Under the pieces are notes generated by a model. It had not been told where the DNA came from and searched no databases. It was given only the letters and a program-made list of their open reading frames with translations. The position numbers were made by a program, and so were the translations under genes. Of a DNA stretch of 64,000 nt, positions 62,475 to 64,000 are shown piece by piece. Every line of letters starts with the position of its first letter. The stretch's first letter is position 1. Source of the stretch: Anaerolineaceae bacterium (GTDB taxonomy: Bacteria; Chloroflexota; Anaerolineae; Aggregatilineales; Phototrophicaceae); contig NZXX01000008.1 in NCBI GenBank assembly GCA_002702065.1, positions 1-64,000 on the forward strand, written 5' to 3'.

Positions 62475-63260
62475 TTACTGATCCACTTCGCTGTTCCAGT
62501 GGCACTCCCACGCCCACGTGATCACCTGAAAACCGTGTTTTTCCAGGATCGGGCGGCTCATGGGGCTGGCATCCACCGTCAGAAAACGACGTCCATGCTG
62601 AACGGCATCCTGCAAGCGCGCCGCCAGCAGCGCCGAATAATGCCCCTGCCCCCGGTAATCTGGCAGCGTGGTGCCGCCCCACAGGCTGGCAAACTGACTG
62701 TTCGGAGTATAGCGCGCCCAGGCGGAACTGACAGGCTGGTTATCGACATAAGCCGCGTACACGCTCAACTGATCGGGGCGATCACGCAGCGTTTCGGCCA
62801 TCTCTCGCGTCAGACGTTCAAATTCGCTGCTCCAGACCTCGCGCTGTACAGCCAGGATATCGCCAACCTGTTCCGGTGTCGTGATCTGGCGGATGGCGGT
62901 TGACTGATTCTCGCGCAAGGCAGCCGGGGCTTGCTCCGCATCGAGCACCATCACCGCGTCCGGCGGTACACTCATGTCGAACCCGGCCTGCTCCAGACGC
63001 TGGCGCAAGTCCGCCGGTGCATCATGCTCAAATACCTTCCATTCAAGATGATGCCCCATTGCGACAAACAGGTCCTGCTCCTGCCTGATCACCGCATCGG
63101 CGTTTTCGGCCTTGAGGTCGCTATAAATAATAAAGCTGTGTACCCCTGACCGGCTGATATGCCGGATCACCTGTTCGGTGACTTCGCGCCTTTCGCCGGG
63201 CCAGTGAATATTAATGCGCTGATCTTCATCATATAATGCCAGCAGTTCGGTTTGGTCCAT
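62475..63260 (-). CDS. GNAT-family N-acetyltransferase
   Basis: 261 residues. The C-terminal half is a GNAT domain with the acetyl-CoA loop LPDYRGQGHYSALLAARL and a final SRPILEKHGFQVITWAWEC. The N-terminal half (residues 1-125) looks like a degenerate second GNAT-like domain. It acetylates an unknown amine. Transcribed toward the LacI gene end and probably independent of it. Confidence 0.87.
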   Translation of the reverse strand: MDQTELLALYDEDQRINIHWPGERREVTEQVIRHISRSGVHSFIIYSDLKAENADAVIRQEQDLFVAMGHHLEWKVFEHDAPADLRQRLEQAGFDMSVPPDAVMVLDAEQAPAALRENQSTAIRQITTPEQVGDILAVQREVWSSEFERLTREMAETLRDRPDQLSVYAAYVDNQPVSSAWARYTPNSQFASLWGGTTLPDYRGQGHYSALLAARLQDAVQHGRRFLTVDASPMSRPILEKHGFQVITWAWECHWNSEVDQ

Positions 63261-63344
63261 ATGGCCTCGGCATCTGTGCCATGCAAAACGGGTCAGGAAG
63301 GTTCAGCAATATTAGCGTGCAGGCTGGCAGCGTGTAAAGGGTTT

Positions 63345-64000
63345 TTATCCGCCAAAAGCCGCCCGTCGCAGCACCGCCGTCAGTTCCTCCGCCGTAAGCC
63401 GGATGGGATTACCCTGCATGGAGCTGGCCATCATGCTTTTGTCCACAATGGCCGGAAAATCCGCTTCGTTCACGCCATAGGTGTCCAGCGGCGGAATCTG
63501 CAAATTCACCAGCAGATCATGCAGCCAGCGCACCAGGTCATCCGCCGTCGACGCTGTATCACTGGTCAGCCACTGAGCGACCTCATCATAGCGGCGCAAA
63601 GCCGGGTGATGGGGCTGGCGGGTGCGCAGCGCACGAACATTGGCTTCGGTCACATACGGCAGCAGCCGGGCACACACAGCCCCATGCGGCGCATCAAACA
63701 TCCCACCCAGCACGCCCGCAAACCCATGGACCGCGCCCAGCTTGGCATTCGCCAGCGCCAGCCCGCCAAACAGACTGGCAAGCGCCATATCTTCGCGTGC
63801 CGCCGCGTCATCGACATGATGATAAACCCGCTGCAATGATCGCGCGGCCCGTTGAATACCTTCGCGACAGATAGCATCGGTCAGAGGATTGGCCTTGTTG
63901 GAGACATAGGGTTCGATACACTGCGTCAGGGCATCCATGCCCGTAGCGGCAGTCACGTCTGGCGGCACCGTATGGGTCAGCTCAGGGTCGACCAGTGCGA
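63345..64000 (-). CDS. Iron-type alcohol dehydrogenase family, C-terminal part (runs off the window)
   Basis: The frame stays open to the window edge on the 5' side and reads ALVDPELTHTVPPDVTAATG across it, so the true start is beyond 64000. Visible landmarks are TGMDALTQCIEPYVS and AVHGFAGVLGGMFDAPHGAV. In classical members the metal set is Asp-His-His-His. Here the second ligand position (DALTQ) is Gln, and the middle active-site His (HGFAG) is Gly, as I believe is the case in one uncharacterised clade. The substrate, and even metal use, is uncertain. Confidence 0.85.
   Translation of the reverse strand, partial: ALVDPELTHTVPPDVTAATGMDALTQCIEPYVSNKANPLTDAICREGIQRAARSLQRVYHHVDDAAAREDMALASLFGGLALANAKLGAVHGFAGVLGGMFDAPHGAVCARLLPYVTEANVRALRTRQPHHPALRRYDEVAQWLTSDTASTADDLVRWLHDLLVNLQIPPLDTYGVNEADFPAIVDKSMMASSMQGNPIRLTAEELTAVLRRAAFGG

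Overview
This 64 kb window looks like chromosomal DNA of a free-living heterotroph. The best guess is a member of the Chloroflexota (Anaerolineae-like). That guess rests on overall character: moderately high G+C, many Opp/Dpp-type (family 5) uptake systems, LacI and ROK regulators, Tat- and Sec-exported binding proteins, a Pro/Thr-linkered lipoprotein, and WD40 and LysM proteins. No rRNA or ribosomal marker is present, so the assignment is inference. I see no tRNA, rRNA, CRISPR array, insertion sequence or prophage gene.

Layout. 1-6.1 kb: an L,D-transpeptidase, a coiled-coil membrane protein, a large-subunit catalase (KatE type) and a UbiA-family prenyltransferase. 6.2-23.9 kb: a large catabolic locus. 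A PHP-type phosphoesterase and a Gfo/Idh/MocA dehydrogenase face a long plus-strand operon. That operon encodes a DegT/StrS aminotransferase, a ROK repressor, a complete Opp-type importer (two permeases, two ATPases, binding protein), a second dehydrogenase, a second aminotransferase, two tandem amidohydrolases, a sugar isomerase-like TIM barrel and a NagB-like deaminase. A strong promoter (TTGACA-17-TAGTAT) with a palindrome inside it drives this operon. The gene set suggests uptake and breakdown of an amino- or keto-sugar (or aminocyclitol) that I cannot name.

24.2-31.7 kb: an OmpR-type two-component system, a DUF1697 gene, an exporter-type ABC pair (ATPase plus FtsX-like permease) and a BMP-family lipoprotein. 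Direct repeats upstream of the ATPase gene may bind the response regulator. 31.9-43.2 kb (minus strand): a serine beta-lactamase-like hydrolase, then a LacI-controlled operon with a PhyH-family dioxygenase, a Tat-exported binding protein, a full Opp-type importer and a cytoplasmic sulfatase. A 24-bp perfect palindrome overlaps its promoter. 43.6-48.7 kb: a histidine kinase, an A+T-rich WD40 protein, a cytoplasmic GH29 alpha-fucosidase and a DUF1684 protein. Together with the sulfatase these suggest import and intracellular processing of sulfated, fucose-containing glycans.

48.7-52.6 kb: a strong promoter directly abuts a 37-codon ORF with six cysteines. An intrinsic terminator follows, and then a binding-protein-dependent transporter that lacks its own ATPases. 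This has the form of a cysteine-responsive attenuator in front of a peptide transporter and is the most novel-looking element here. 52.8-64 kb: a NarL-type two-component system whose sensor GAF domain carries clustered cysteines, a methyltransferase, a LysM protein, a PPOX flavoprotein, and a beta-propeller (oligogalacturonate-lyase-like) gene with a Tat binding protein. The last two are divergent from a LacI gene, with two mirror-image promoter/operator units exactly 100 bp apart. A GNAT acetyltransferase and the C-terminal part of an iron-type alcohol dehydrogenase finish the window.
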